Assembly (NCBI GenBank): GCA_910589385.1 | Contig: CAJUTU010000017.1 | Coordinates: 1-64,000 of the forward strand | Source of the DNA: an uncultured Lachnospiraceae bacterium | GTDB lineage: Bacteria; Bacillota; Clostridia; Lachnospirales; Lachnospiraceae | DNA length: 64,000 bases | Direction: 5' to 3' | Shown: positions 7,682-15,302 of the stretch, in pieces | Numbering within the stretch: the stretch's first letter is position 1 | Layout: every line of letters starts with the position of its first letter | The notes under the pieces: model-generated | What the model saw: only the letters and a program-made list of their open reading frames with translations | Database searches by the model: none | What the model was told of the DNA's origin: nothing | Program-made: the position numbers and the translations under genes

Positions 7682-8161
7682 TTACTTATGATATGGTTGT
7701 CCATGGATAATCCGGAAACTCCTATATATCTGCTCCAGCAGAATCACTCGCATCAGCTGATGCGGAAAAGTCAGCTTTGAAAAACTGAGCGCAAAATCTG
7801 ACCTATTAAGAACTTCTTTTCCAAGCCCGATAGAACCGCCAATAATAAAAATCAGATGCCCTACTCCCTGCACTCCAAGATACTCTATCTTAGCGGCCAG
7901 TTCTTCTGAAGCAAGTTGTTTCCCCTGTATTTCCAACGTGATGATATATGCGTCATCTTTGATGTATTTTAGTATACGTTCCGCCTCTTTGCCGCGAATC
8001 TGCTCTGAAAAGACTTCACTGGCATTCTCCGGTGTCTTTTCATCCGCTACTTCTATGATTTCAAGCCTACAATATTTACTTAGCCTTTTACTGTATTCTC
8101 CAATGGCATCTTTGAGATACTTTTCTTTCATTTTCCCTACGGAAATTACTGTAATCTTCAT
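7682..8161 (-). CDS. rlmH: 23S rRNA (pseudouridine(1915)-N(3))-methyltransferase RlmH
   Basis: 159 aa, the exact family length. It is a SPOUT-class methyltransferase that methylates N3 of pseudouridine 1915 in helix 69 of 23S rRNA using S-adenosylmethionine. Visible hallmarks are the start MKITVISVGKMKEKYL, the SAM-binding knot IIGGSIGLGKEV (107-117), SLSKLTFPHQL-like sequence at 126-136, and the conserved end RSFRIIHGQPYHK. It overlaps the upstream gene by 4 nt. Its last codons are repeated at 5313-5322; in staphylococci this same gene end is the SCC integration site, which makes the repeat notable. Confidence 0.97.
   Translation of the reverse strand: MKITVISVGKMKEKYLKDAIGEYSKRLSKYCRLEIIEVADEKTPENASEVFSEQIRGKEAERILKYIKDDAYIITLEIQGKQLASEELAAKIEYLGVQGVGHLIFIIGGSIGLGKEVLNRSDFALSFSKLTFPHQLMRVILLEQIYRSFRIIHGQPYHK
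7685..7694. other. Putative att site at the rlmH 3' end
   Basis: CTTATGATAT on the plus strand is the complement of TAT CAT AAG, the Tyr-His-Lys end of rlmH. Together with the ~30 bp beyond the stop it is repeated at 5283-5322. It matches the position, and the TATCATAA core, of the staphylococcal SCC attachment site, though the core is also explained by conserved coding sequence. Confidence 0.45.
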
Positions 8162-8708
8162 TTCTTCTGATATCTTTCCAACAATTCTTTTACATCATGT
8201 ATACCCTGTTCCAACACTGCTTTGTATACATCCATACTGGAATACTGGTAAAAACCATATAAATCCCGTTCCAATAATTCCTTCTTCATTTTCATGATAC
8301 ACTCCCTGCTTCCGGGCTGCTGTCTGACTCTTTCCATGATTCTGTTACAGCAATTCTCTGCTTTATCAATTGCTTCCTGGTCAAAAAACCACAGATCAAA
8401 ATTCCATTTTTCTCCGTCAATGATAGCTTCAAAGCCATGAAACCAGACAGTCTTCCCTTCATCATTTACCTCTTCTTTCGCCTCATACCAAAAAGGATGA
8501 AATGTATGGATGATATAACCGGTTAGTTGATACAGCTTAGAAACATCCATTTTGGTATTCAGAATATCTATATCCAGGTCATTCCATGCCATCATATCCA
8601 TCTTATAACTGCCAATAATATGTGGCTCACCGATCTTCTGCAAATACGAAAACAGCCCTATTCATACAATGCTTTATCTGCTTGTTGTTTTCGGATTCTT
8701 GAATCCAT
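8158..8708 (-). pseudogene. Nucleotidyltransferase-like protein, frameshifted near its start
   Basis: The main frame (8158 to ~8660) carries GSYKMDMMAWNDLDIDIL, the Gly-Ser...Asp-x-Asp motif of the nucleotidyltransferase fold, and a helical C-terminus. Its N-terminus is encoded in another frame: MDSRIRKQQADKALYE from the ATG at 8708 (GGGAG 9 nt upstream) runs into a TAG, while GLFSYLQKIGEPHI continues in the main frame just after. Joined, they give a plausible ~180-aa protein, so a 1-2 nt indel near 8655 has broken it. Translation from an internal TTG is possible but would lack the first helix. The substrate is unknown. It overlaps rlmH by 4 nt. Confidence 0.65.
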
Positions 8709-8809
8709 TCGTCTCATCTCCCAATCTCATTTAACCCTCTATACGGCAGGCAGAAGTCCTATCCACTATTGAATATAGGGCAAATGTAAATAACCCTCAT
8801 ATGATACGA

Positions 8810-8840
8810 TCAGACCTGCCCTATGAAAGAACAGGTCTGA
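8810..8840 (-). terminator. Stem-loop downstream of nfnB
   Basis: TCAGACCTG and CAGGTCTGA pair over 9 bp with a 13-nt loop, 18-48 nt past the nfnB stop. The T-run on the minus strand is poor, so it may act as a weak terminator or as an RNA-stabilising end. Confidence 0.5.
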
Positions 8841-8857
8841 CCAAATATACAATATGC

Positions 8858-10246
8858 CTATTTTTCTTTCAAATATTCATCGATTCCGCGAGCCCCTGCT
8901 TTTCCTGCACCCATAGCCAGGATCACAGTCGCTGCGCCTGTCACGGCATCACCGCCGGCATAAACGCCCTCTTTGGATGTCTTGCCGAACTCCTCGTCTG
9001 CAACGATGCATTTCCATCTGTTTGTATCCAGTCCTTTTGTGGTGGAGGAAATCAGCGGATTCGGAGAAGTACCCAGTGACATGATCACCGTATCTACTTC
9101 AATATCATACTCAGAACCCGGAACCTCAACCGGACGTCTTCTTCCTGACGCATCCGGCTCGCCAAGTTCCATCTTGATTACCCGCATACCTTTTACATTT
9201 CCATTCTCATCGACAAAAATTTCCTTCGGATTGGTCAGCAGATCGAAAATAACGCCTTCTTCTTTCGCATGATGGACCTCTTCAACTCTGGCAGGCAGTT
9301 CGGCCTCACTTCTTCTGTAGACGATATGTACCTCTGCTCCGAGGCGCAGCGCAGTTCTTGCTGCATCCATAGCCACGTTTCCGCCGCCCACAACAGCAAC
9401 CTTCTTACCGCCTACAATCGGGGTATCATAAGAATCATCAAAGGCTTTCATCAGGTTGCTTCTGGTCAGGTATTCATTTGCAGAGAAGACTCCGTTGGCA
9501 TTCTCCCCCGGAATTCCCATAAACATCGGAAGACCTGCGCCTGAACCGATAAATACAGCCTCAAAGCCTTCTTCCTCGATCAACTGATCAATGGTGGTAG
9601 ACTTTCCGATCACCACATTCGTCTCAAACTTCACGCCCAATTCTTTTACTTTTTCGATTTCCTTTGCAACCACCTTCTGCTTTGGAAGACGGAATTCAGG
9701 GATGCCGTATACAAGTACGCCGCCCAGCTCATGCAAGGCTTCAAAAACAGTCACCTCATATCCCATCTTTGCCAGATCCCCTGCGCAGGTCAAACCGGAC
9801 GGGCCGGAACCGATCACAGCAACCTTGTGGCCGTTTGTCGTCTCAGGCCCTTCCGGATTGATATCATGCTCCAGTGCATAATCCGCAACGAACCTTTCCA
9901 GCTTGCCAATAGATACCGGTTCACCTTTAAGCCCACGGATACACTTTCCTTCACACTGTGATTCCTGCGGACATACTCGTCCACAGATCGCCGGCAATGC
10001 AGAAGATTTTCCGATCACCTTGTATGCCTCTTCGATATTTCCCTCTTTTACTTCCTTGATAAATCCAGGGATATCAATCGCTACCGGACATCCGCTGATA
10101 CATTTTGCATTCTTACAGTTGATGCACCGGGAAGCCTCTTCCATTGCTTCTTCCTGATTATATCCTAAACAAACCTCATCAAAGTTCGTAGCACGCACCT
10201 TTGGTTCCTGTTCTCTGACAGGCACTTTCTTTAATACATCTGCCAT
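8858..10246 (-). CDS. nfnB: NADH-dependent ferredoxin:NADP+ oxidoreductase, large subunit (NfnB / GltD-like)
   Basis: 462 aa. The N-terminal part has two cysteine groups for [4Fe-4S] clusters (CINCKNAKCISGCPVA and CGRVCPQESQCEGKC). An FAD Rossmann motif follows (VIGSGPSGLTCAGDLA) and then an NADPH motif (VVGGGNVAMDAARTALRLGA). It resembles the small subunit of glutamate synthase, but its partner is not GltB: the gene immediately upstream is an NfnA-type FAD/[2Fe-2S] subunit, sharing one base with its stop (TAATG). In clostridia and acetogens NfnAB couples NADH and reduced ferredoxin to NADP+ reduction by electron bifurcation. Many databases call it gltA or sudA; context favours Nfn. Confidence 0.9.
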   Translation of the reverse strand: MADVLKKVPVREQEPKVRATNFDEVCLGYNQEEAMEEASRCINCKNAKCISGCPVAIDIPGFIKEVKEGNIEEAYKVIGKSSALPAICGRVCPQESQCEGKCIRGLKGEPVSIGKLERFVADYALEHDINPEGPETTNGHKVAVIGSGPSGLTCAGDLAKMGYEVTVFEALHELGGVLVYGIPEFRLPKQKVVAKEIEKVKELGVKFETNVVIGKSTTIDQLIEEEGFEAVFIGSGAGLPMFMGIPGENANGVFSANEYLTRSNLMKAFDDSYDTPIVGGKKVAVVGGGNVAMDAARTALRLGAEVHIVYRRSEAELPARVEEVHHAKEEGVIFDLLTNPKEIFVDENGNVKGMRVIKMELGEPDASGRRRPVEVPGSEYDIEVDTVIMSLGTSPNPLISSTTKGLDTNRWKCIVADEEFGKTSKEGVYAGGDAVTGAATVILAMGAGKAGARGIDEYLKEK

Positions 10247-11136
10247 TAGTTGTCACCTCCGCAATTTCCACATCCGCCGTGATGTGTGTCGCCTTCTGTC
10301 AATTTCAGCATTGCACGGCCTTCTTCTGTCTTATACATCTGGCTTCTCTTCATTGCCTGGTCAAAGTCTACCAGATGTCCGTCAAACTCTGGGCCGTCTA
10401 CGCATGCAAACTTAATCTCATCTCCAACCTGCAGACGGCATGCACCACACATCCCAGTTCCGTCTACCATGATCGGGTTCATGCTGACAATGGTCGGAAG
10501 CTCCAGCTTCTTTGTCAGCAGACAGACAAACTTCATCATGATCATCGGTCCGATAGCTACGCAGACATCATACTGCTTTCCTTCCTTCTGGACCAAATCC
10601 TCAATGACAGTCGTAACCATACCAGAACGTCCGTAAGAACCGTCGTCTGTAGTCACATAAAGACTCCCTGCAACTGCTTCCAATTCTTTTTCAAGGATGA
10701 CCATATCCTTTGTTTTCGCACCAAGGATCACATCTGCGTCAATTCCGTGCTCATGCAGCCATTTTACCTGTGGATACACAGGAGCCGCCCCTACGCCTCC
10801 TGCCACAAAAAGCATCTTTTTCTTCTTCAGCTCTTCCATATCCTCATTTACAAATTCAGATGCACATCCCAGCGGACCCACAAAATCACGGAAACCGTCT
10901 CCCTCTTTTAGGCCAGCCATCTTTGTGGTTGATGCGCCAACCTCCTGGAATACGATTGTAATAGTTCCTGCTTCACGGTCATAATCACAGATTGTAAGCG
11001 GAATCCTCTCCCCCTTATCGTCCATCTTTACGATCACAAACTGTCCTGGCTGACAGTGCTTTGCGACACGCGGTGCAAGCACATCCATCAGTATAATTTT
11101 ATCAGCCAGTTTCTCTGCCTTTAAAATCTTATACAT
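10246..11136 (-). CDS. nfnA: Ferredoxin-NADP+ oxidoreductase subunit alpha (NfnA; sulfide/dihydroorotate dehydrogenase-like)
   Basis: 296 aa with a ferredoxin-reductase fold: an FAD-binding barrel at the start (ILMDVLAPRVAKHCQPGQFV), an NAD(P) domain with LFVAGGVGAAPVYPQ, and a C-terminal cysteine cluster (GTGMCGACRL and KFACVDGPEFDGH) for the [2Fe-2S] centre. It is the electron-bifurcating FAD/NADH subunit in NfnAB, and its order before nfnB is the usual one. Near-consensus promoter boxes lie ~110 nt upstream, giving a long leader. GGAGG lies ~6 nt before the ATG. No Rex-type palindrome is visible in the leader. Confidence 0.9.
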   Translation of the reverse strand: MYKILKAEKLADKIILMDVLAPRVAKHCQPGQFVIVKMDDKGERIPLTICDYDREAGTITIVFQEVGASTTKMAGLKEGDGFRDFVGPLGCASEFVNEDMEELKKKKMLFVAGGVGAAPVYPQVKWLHEHGIDADVILGAKTKDMVILEKELEAVAGSLYVTTDDGSYGRSGMVTTVIEDLVQKEGKQYDVCVAIGPMIMMKFVCLLTKKLELPTIVSMNPIMVDGTGMCGACRLQVGDEIKFACVDGPEFDGHLVDFDQAMKRSQMYKTEEGRAMLKLTEGDTHHGGCGNCGGDN

Positions 11137-11242
11137 GTTCTTCCTCCTTGTAAATAATTGTATACGCCCAGACTATGTAAAACTACGCCCCTCCACGTAC
11201 CTACCTCCTACATGGGGAGACGCTTCTATTCTGCCATAACAT

Positions 11243-11271
11243 ATCATACGACATAACCCACCTGTTGACAA
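11243..11271 (-). promoter_or_regulatory. Promoter of nfnAB
   Basis: On the minus strand TTGTCA (11266-11271) and TATGAT (11243-11248) are 17 bp apart, a good sigma-A promoter. The transcript would carry a ~100-nt leader to nfnA. Nothing else of note lies in the rest of 11137-11448 except the hairpin at 11354-11386. Confidence 0.7.
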
Positions 11272-11353
11272 GTATTCTTTTCTACATAAATGATAAAAAA
11301 TTCATACATTTCAAACAAATTATTCCAAAGCCATTCGTCATTTATGACAACAG

Positions 11354-11386
11354 GGGCAGACACCAATAAAGCGTCTGCCCTTTTTT
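11354..11386 (+). terminator. Terminator-like hairpin with T-run on the plus strand
   Basis: GGGCAGACAC (11354-11363) pairs with GCGTCTGCCC (11371-11380) and is followed by six T on the plus strand. The only gene that could use it is the alcohol dehydrogenase on the minus strand, where the run of A comes first and no T-run follows. It may work in both directions, or may end an unannotated plus-strand transcript. Confidence 0.6.
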
Positions 11387-11448
11387 AATACCATCATATA
11401 AAGAAAAACTGTCAGCAGCTCCTCTTGTATCATCTACATATCAAAAGA

Positions 11449-12639
11449 TTAGAAATCAACCTCTGTCCCATAATATGTACATGTCAATAATTTTTCCATG
11501 GCTGACGGATCGATTGCACGTGGATTAGATCCTGTACAAGCATCGCCTACTGCCAGTTCGGCAATTTTTGCAACTTTTTCTTTGAATTCATCTTCATTGA
11601 TTCCAAAATCTTTCAATGTATTTGGAATATTCAATTCTACATTAAATTCATCAATTTTTGCACACAGGCTGTTGACCAATGCTTTCTCTGATGCCCCTGG
11701 AAGTCCCATCCGACGTGCAATCTCCGCATAACGGCTTGCAGCTGTTGCTTCTTTTGCATTATATTTGATCACATACGGCAGATAGATTGCGTTTGCACAT
11801 CCATGTGGGATATGTCCTGTAGAGAATGCTGCTCCTGTCTTATGTGCCATGGAATGTACGATTCCAAGAAGCGCATTGGAGAATGCCATTCCTGCAAGGC
11901 ACTGCGCATAATGCATCTGTTCCCTTGCATCCATATTGCAATGATAGGAAGCCGGAAGGTAATCCAGGACCATCTCAATTGCCTGTAGTGCCAAAGGATC
12001 TGTAAATGGTCCGTTCAAAGTAGAAACATATGCTTCAATGGCATGTGTCAGAGCATCCATACCCGTATATGCAACTTGCTTTACCGGAAGTCCGCTTACC
12101 AGATCCGGATCAACAATTGCTACATCCGGTGTGATATTGAAATCAGCCAAAGGATACTTCACGCCTGTGCTGTAATCAGTAATAACTGAAAATGCAGTTA
12201 CTTCAGTAGCCGTTCCAGATGTAGAAGGAATTGCGCAGAATTTCGCTTTCTGTCTTAATTCCGGGAAATTAAATGGAATGCAAAGATCTTCAAAGGTCAC
12301 ATCCGGATATTCATAGAATGCCCACATTGCTTTCGCTGCATCGATCGGAGAACCGCCGCCCATGGATACGATCCAGTCAGGCTCGAAAGCGCGCATTGCT
12401 TCTGCTCCCTTTTTCACAGTCTCAACAGATGGATCCGGCTCAACGCCTTCAAATAACTCTACTTCCATTCCTGCTTCCTTCAGGTAACCCACTGCTTTAT
12501 CCAGAAAGCCCTGGCGCTTCATGGAACCACCGCCAACAACAAGAATAGCTTTTTTTCCTTTCAGGTTCTTCAGCTCTTCCAAACATCCTTTTCCGTGGTA
12601 AACGTCTCTTGGTAATGTAAATCTGCTCATGTTGTACAT
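11449..12639 (-). CDS. Iron-containing alcohol dehydrogenase
   Basis: 396 aa, full length for type III (Fe-dependent) alcohol dehydrogenases. The NAD(P)-binding GGGSPIDAAKAMW, the STSGTATEVTAFSVI segment and the metal site (TGMDALTHAIEAYVS and HSMAHKTGAAFSTGHIPHG, carrying the Asp/His ligands) are all present. The family reduces aldehydes to alcohols (butanol, lactaldehyde, 1,3-propanediol and others) in fermentation; the exact substrate cannot be read from sequence. It stands alone, with a strong promoter and a palindrome over the -10 box that suggests specific control. An AAGGAG site precedes the ATG. Confidence 0.9.
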   Translation of the reverse strand: MYNMSRFTLPRDVYHGKGCLEELKNLKGKKAILVVGGGSMKRQGFLDKAVGYLKEAGMEVELFEGVEPDPSVETVKKGAEAMRAFEPDWIVSMGGGSPIDAAKAMWAFYEYPDVTFEDLCIPFNFPELRQKAKFCAIPSTSGTATEVTAFSVITDYSTGVKYPLADFNITPDVAIVDPDLVSGLPVKQVAYTGMDALTHAIEAYVSTLNGPFTDPLALQAIEMVLDYLPASYHCNMDAREQMHYAQCLAGMAFSNALLGIVHSMAHKTGAAFSTGHIPHGCANAIYLPYVIKYNAKEATAASRYAEIARRMGLPGASEKALVNSLCAKIDEFNVELNIPNTLKDFGINEDEFKEKVAKIAELAVGDACTGSNPRAIDPSAMEKLLTCTYYGTEVDF

Positions 12640-12661
12640 CTCCTTATGTATGTCTTTTTTT

Positions 12662-12700
12662 TAACGGTTATATTATAGCACCGTTACACTTTTGATACAA
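12662..12700 (-). promoter_or_regulatory. Promoter of the alcohol dehydrogenase with overlapping operator-like dyad
   Basis: On the minus strand TTGTAT (12695-12700) and TATAAT (12672-12677) are 17 bp apart. A perfect 7-bp inverted repeat, TAACGGT/ACCGTTA, with an 11-bp gap (12662-12686) brackets the -10 box, the classic position for a repressor. It does not match the Rex consensus (TTGTTAA-N4-TTAACAA). Confidence 0.72.
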
Positions 12701-12725
12701 GTAAATATCTGAAAAATGTAAGATA

Positions 12726-12755
12726 AGCCATTGTACTGCCATAAGTACAATGGCT
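12726..12755 (-). terminator. Terminator of the zinc-ribbon/TPR gene
   Basis: AGCCATTGTACT pairs with AGTACAATGGCT (12 bp, 6-nt loop), 9 nt past the stop codon. The T-run beyond is loose (TATCTTACATTTTT). It closes the fhs-folD-zinc ribbon operon. Confidence 0.7.
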
Positions 12756-12763
12756 CTGCTATT

Positions 12764-14437
12764 TCATTCATATTGCAGTACATAATTCCGTTTTGTAACT
12801 GAGGTCATTTTGCCAGATTCACTAATCAGCACTGCGGAAAAAATCATAGACCCTTCCGGCATATCCAAAGGCCCCGCATATAACGTTGACGCTGCAGATG
12901 GTGTGCTCCCATCTGTCGTATAATACGCTGTATATCCTTCCGGTACCTGAATGGTAATCTGAGTAGGTGTACTATATCTCCCGGTGGATGGAGTCACTGC
13001 AGGAGCATCTGCTATTGGCAGCTCGACCGTATATGTCCTGGTTGCCACAAGGCTTGGAATCCCTTTTTTATTAATGCTGACTGCTTTTATCACTGTTTTT
13101 CCTTCATCTACAAGGATAGGTTCCTTATATAGTGTGCTGGAAGAAGTTGGAGTACTTTCATCCTCCGTATAACGTATTTCTCCATCCGATGAAAGAGCAA
13201 TCTCCTGTACTTCTGGATAGGTTCCTTCATCCAGACTGAATGCCGGTGCCTCAGATACATACTCTTCTACCCTGGAAAGCACAGAACTGTCGCATCCGTC
13301 CAGCAATGGAGAAATTTTTTCCAATTGTTCTGTATCAACATAGAATTGGATTGCAGCAGCATAAAGATCTGCATTTTCCGGCTGAGAATCAATCGCAGTG
13401 ATAAAAACTTCCTCTGCTTTCTCCAGATTTTTCTGCTGGATATACACCTTCGACAATCCGGTGTATGCACCTGCCTTTTTCACATCTTTTTCAAGGGCAC
13501 GGTTAAAATATCGTTCCGCTGAGCTGTATTCCCCGGACTGTAAAGCACGATGTCCTTTTCCAACCACGCCTGCATATGAAATCTGATAAAAAACAAACCC
13601 AAGAACTGCGCACACAGCCAGGATGATACAAAAGACACTCATCATCTTCTGCATCCGCTTTTTTGATGCACGCTTTTTTCTCATGGCCTGCTGTGGGCGT
13701 CTCCCATCTGTGTTCTGCTGGTTATCCCTTGCATCCCCTCTTCGGTTATTCGGGTTATTGGGGTTCTGCCGGAAATTTCCGGCTGTTCTTTGTACATTCC
13801 CAGTATTTTGGCGCATACCATCGGTTCTGCGGCCCATATCTTCTTCATTCTGCGAAGCATAGCCTGTATTCTGGCGGAAATCTCCAGAAGTCCTGATGGG
13901 ATACCCGCTTTCCTGATGGAAATTTCCGGGTTCCCTGTAGGTATATCCTGCATTTTGACGGAACTTCTCGGATTCCTGACGGATATATTCCCTGCGGGCA
14001 TTCGCATCCCTGCGAACATGCATACTGTTCGGACGAATATTTCCAGAAGTCCTGCTGGCATACCCACTTTCCTGACGGGCATATTCGTTTTCACGATAGG
14101 GCTGTCTATTGTTTTCTGCATTTCTTCTCACTGGGCGGTTATATTGTGAACGGATCCTGCTCATTTCTCCCTGGCTCAGCACTCGTGTCGAACTTCCACG
14201 CTCCCCTTGGTTCAACACACGTGTGGCATAATCATTTTCCCGCGCTCCCCAACTGTTATACCGTCTCACATCCTGAGAAGCAATCGGACGGGTGGCATGC
14301 TCCACAGAGCCCTTCACTTCCCGAGCAAGGACATCGTCCAGAGGATTGTAGTCTGGGACAATCTGCACTTTTGCAAAACAATTCGGGCAAACCCACTGCC
14401 CTTCTGGAATCTCAGCACCACAATTTGTACATCTCAT
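12764..14437 (-). CDS. Membrane protein with N-terminal zinc ribbon, TPR repeats and chitobiase-like C-terminal repeats
   Basis: 557 aa with an unusual layout. Residues 3-20 form a zinc ribbon (CTNC...CPNC). Residues ~60-255 are a low-complexity Arg/Asn/Gln/Tyr-rich stretch of degenerate repeats (patterns like RQNxGYxxREPGNF and RTSGDFRQN). One membrane helix follows (~265-285, MSVFCIILAVCAVLGFVFYQI-like), then TPR repeats (ALQSGEYSSAERYFNRALE, then YIQQKNLEKAEEVFI), and two beta-rich repeats of the chitobiase/HEX C-terminal type (YTEDESTPTSSSTLY and YTTDGSTPSAASTLY). Topology would put the TPRs and beta repeats outside. The start at 14437 has GGGGGAG 6 nt upstream. Function unknown. It lies 13 nt after folD. 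Confidence 0.8.
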   Translation of the reverse strand: MRCTNCGAEIPEGQWVCPNCFAKVQIVPDYNPLDDVLAREVKGSVEHATRPIASQDVRRYNSWGARENDYATRVLNQGERGSSTRVLSQGEMSRIRSQYNRPVRRNAENNRQPYRENEYARQESGYASRTSGNIRPNSMHVRRDANARREYIRQESEKFRQNAGYTYREPGNFHQESGYPIRTSGDFRQNTGYASQNEEDMGRRTDGMRQNTGNVQRTAGNFRQNPNNPNNRRGDARDNQQNTDGRRPQQAMRKKRASKKRMQKMMSVFCIILAVCAVLGFVFYQISYAGVVGKGHRALQSGEYSSAERYFNRALEKDVKKAGAYTGLSKVYIQQKNLEKAEEVFITAIDSQPENADLYAAAIQFYVDTEQLEKISPLLDGCDSSVLSRVEEYVSEAPAFSLDEGTYPEVQEIALSSDGEIRYTEDESTPTSSSTLYKEPILVDEGKTVIKAVSINKKGIPSLVATRTYTVELPIADAPAVTPSTGRYSTPTQITIQVPEGYTAYYTTDGSTPSAASTLYAGPLDMPEGSMIFSAVLISESGKMTSVTKRNYVLQYE

Positions 14438-14450
14438 CTTGTGCTCCCCC

Positions 14451-15290
14451 TTATTTACGCACTGCCTCCACACAATTATTCATCAGCATGGCTATGGTCA
14501 TCGGTCCCACTCCTCCAGGAACCGGGGTGACCGCGGAGGCTTTCTCAAAAATCTCGTCAAATACAATATCTCCGCATAGCTTGTTGTTATCATCACGATG
14601 CATCCCCACGTCAATAACAACTGCTCCCTCTTTTACATATCCGGCATCAATAAACTGCCGTTTTCCGATTGCAACGATCAAAATATCTGCACGCTTTGTA
14701 ATTTCCCACAGATTCTTTGTGTGGGAATGAGCCATTGTGACCGTCGCATGTTCCCGAAGGAGCAATGCCGCCATCGGTTTCCCTACAATATTGCTCCTTC
14801 CGACAACCACACATTCTTTCCCATCCATGGAAATACCAGAACGCTTTAACAGCTGGATGATCCCGGCCGGTGTGCAGGAAAGAAAACCTGGCTCCCCTAT
14901 CCAGAGTCTTCCCACACTCACCGGATGAAATCCATCCACATCCTTATCCGGGGAGATTGCCCGGATGATTTTATCCTCATCAATATGAGCCGGTAACGGA
15001 AGCTGTACCAGTATCCCATTCACATGCTCTGAATGATTCAGCCTGTCCACCAGGGCAAGCAGTTCCTCTTCTGAAACCTCATCTGGAAGCTCATAAGACT
15101 CAGATTCAATTCCAATATAAGCACACGCTTTCTTTTTGTTATTTACATATACACAGGATGCCGGATCCTGTCCCACCTGTACCACAGCGAGACAGATCTG
15201 TATCCCTCTGCCTTTGAGCGCATCCACTTCTGCTTTTAACTCATCTTTTATCTCCTTGGAAATCCGCTTTCCATCAATCAACTGTGCCAT
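14451..15290 (-). CDS. folD: Bifunctional methylene-THF dehydrogenase / methenyl-THF cyclohydrolase FolD
   Basis: 279 aa, normal length. FolD interconverts 5,10-methylene-, 5,10-methenyl- and 10-formyl-THF with NADP+. The catalytic motif YVNNKKKA puts Tyr48 and Lys52 where the E. coli enzyme has Tyr50 and Lys54. QLPLPAHID, the DGFHPVSVGRLW loop, VVGRSNIVGKPMAALL (dinucleotide site) and PVPGGVGPMTIAMLM are all intact. It follows fhs by 12 nt, so formate activation and the next two steps are cotranscribed, as in the methyl branch of the Wood-Ljungdahl pathway or in formate recycling for purines. Confidence 0.97.
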   Translation of the reverse strand: MAQLIDGKRISKEIKDELKAEVDALKGRGIQICLAVVQVGQDPASCVYVNNKKKACAYIGIESESYELPDEVSEEELLALVDRLNHSEHVNGILVQLPLPAHIDEDKIIRAISPDKDVDGFHPVSVGRLWIGEPGFLSCTPAGIIQLLKRSGISMDGKECVVVGRSNIVGKPMAALLLREHATVTMAHSHTKNLWEITKRADILIVAIGKRQFIDAGYVKEGAVVIDVGMHRDDNNKLCGDIVFDEIFEKASAVTPVPGGVGPMTIAMLMNNCVEAVRK

Positions 15291-15302
15291 AAATTTCTCC
15301 TT

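Larger units (their letters stand above)
7209..7694. repeat. Duplicated block, intact copy (B) with XRE gene and rlmH end
   Basis: Counterpart of 4991-5322. It carries the complete XRE gene, its downstream hairpin, a 60-bp palindromic repeat absent from the other copy, and ~39 bp running into the last four codons of rlmH. The Rpn and DUF5688 genes lie between the two copies. Confidence 0.85.

Noticed and set aside
9591..9881. Open frames on the plus strand opposite nfnB, nfnA and other long minus-strand genes
   Set aside because: They lack ribosome sites and recognisable domains, and mirror the strongly coding opposite strand.
11265..11293. TTGACA on the plus strand as a promoter for a small RNA ending at the 11354-11386 hairpin
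   Set aside because: No acceptable -10 box at 16-18 bp, so the promoter cannot be supported from sequence alone.
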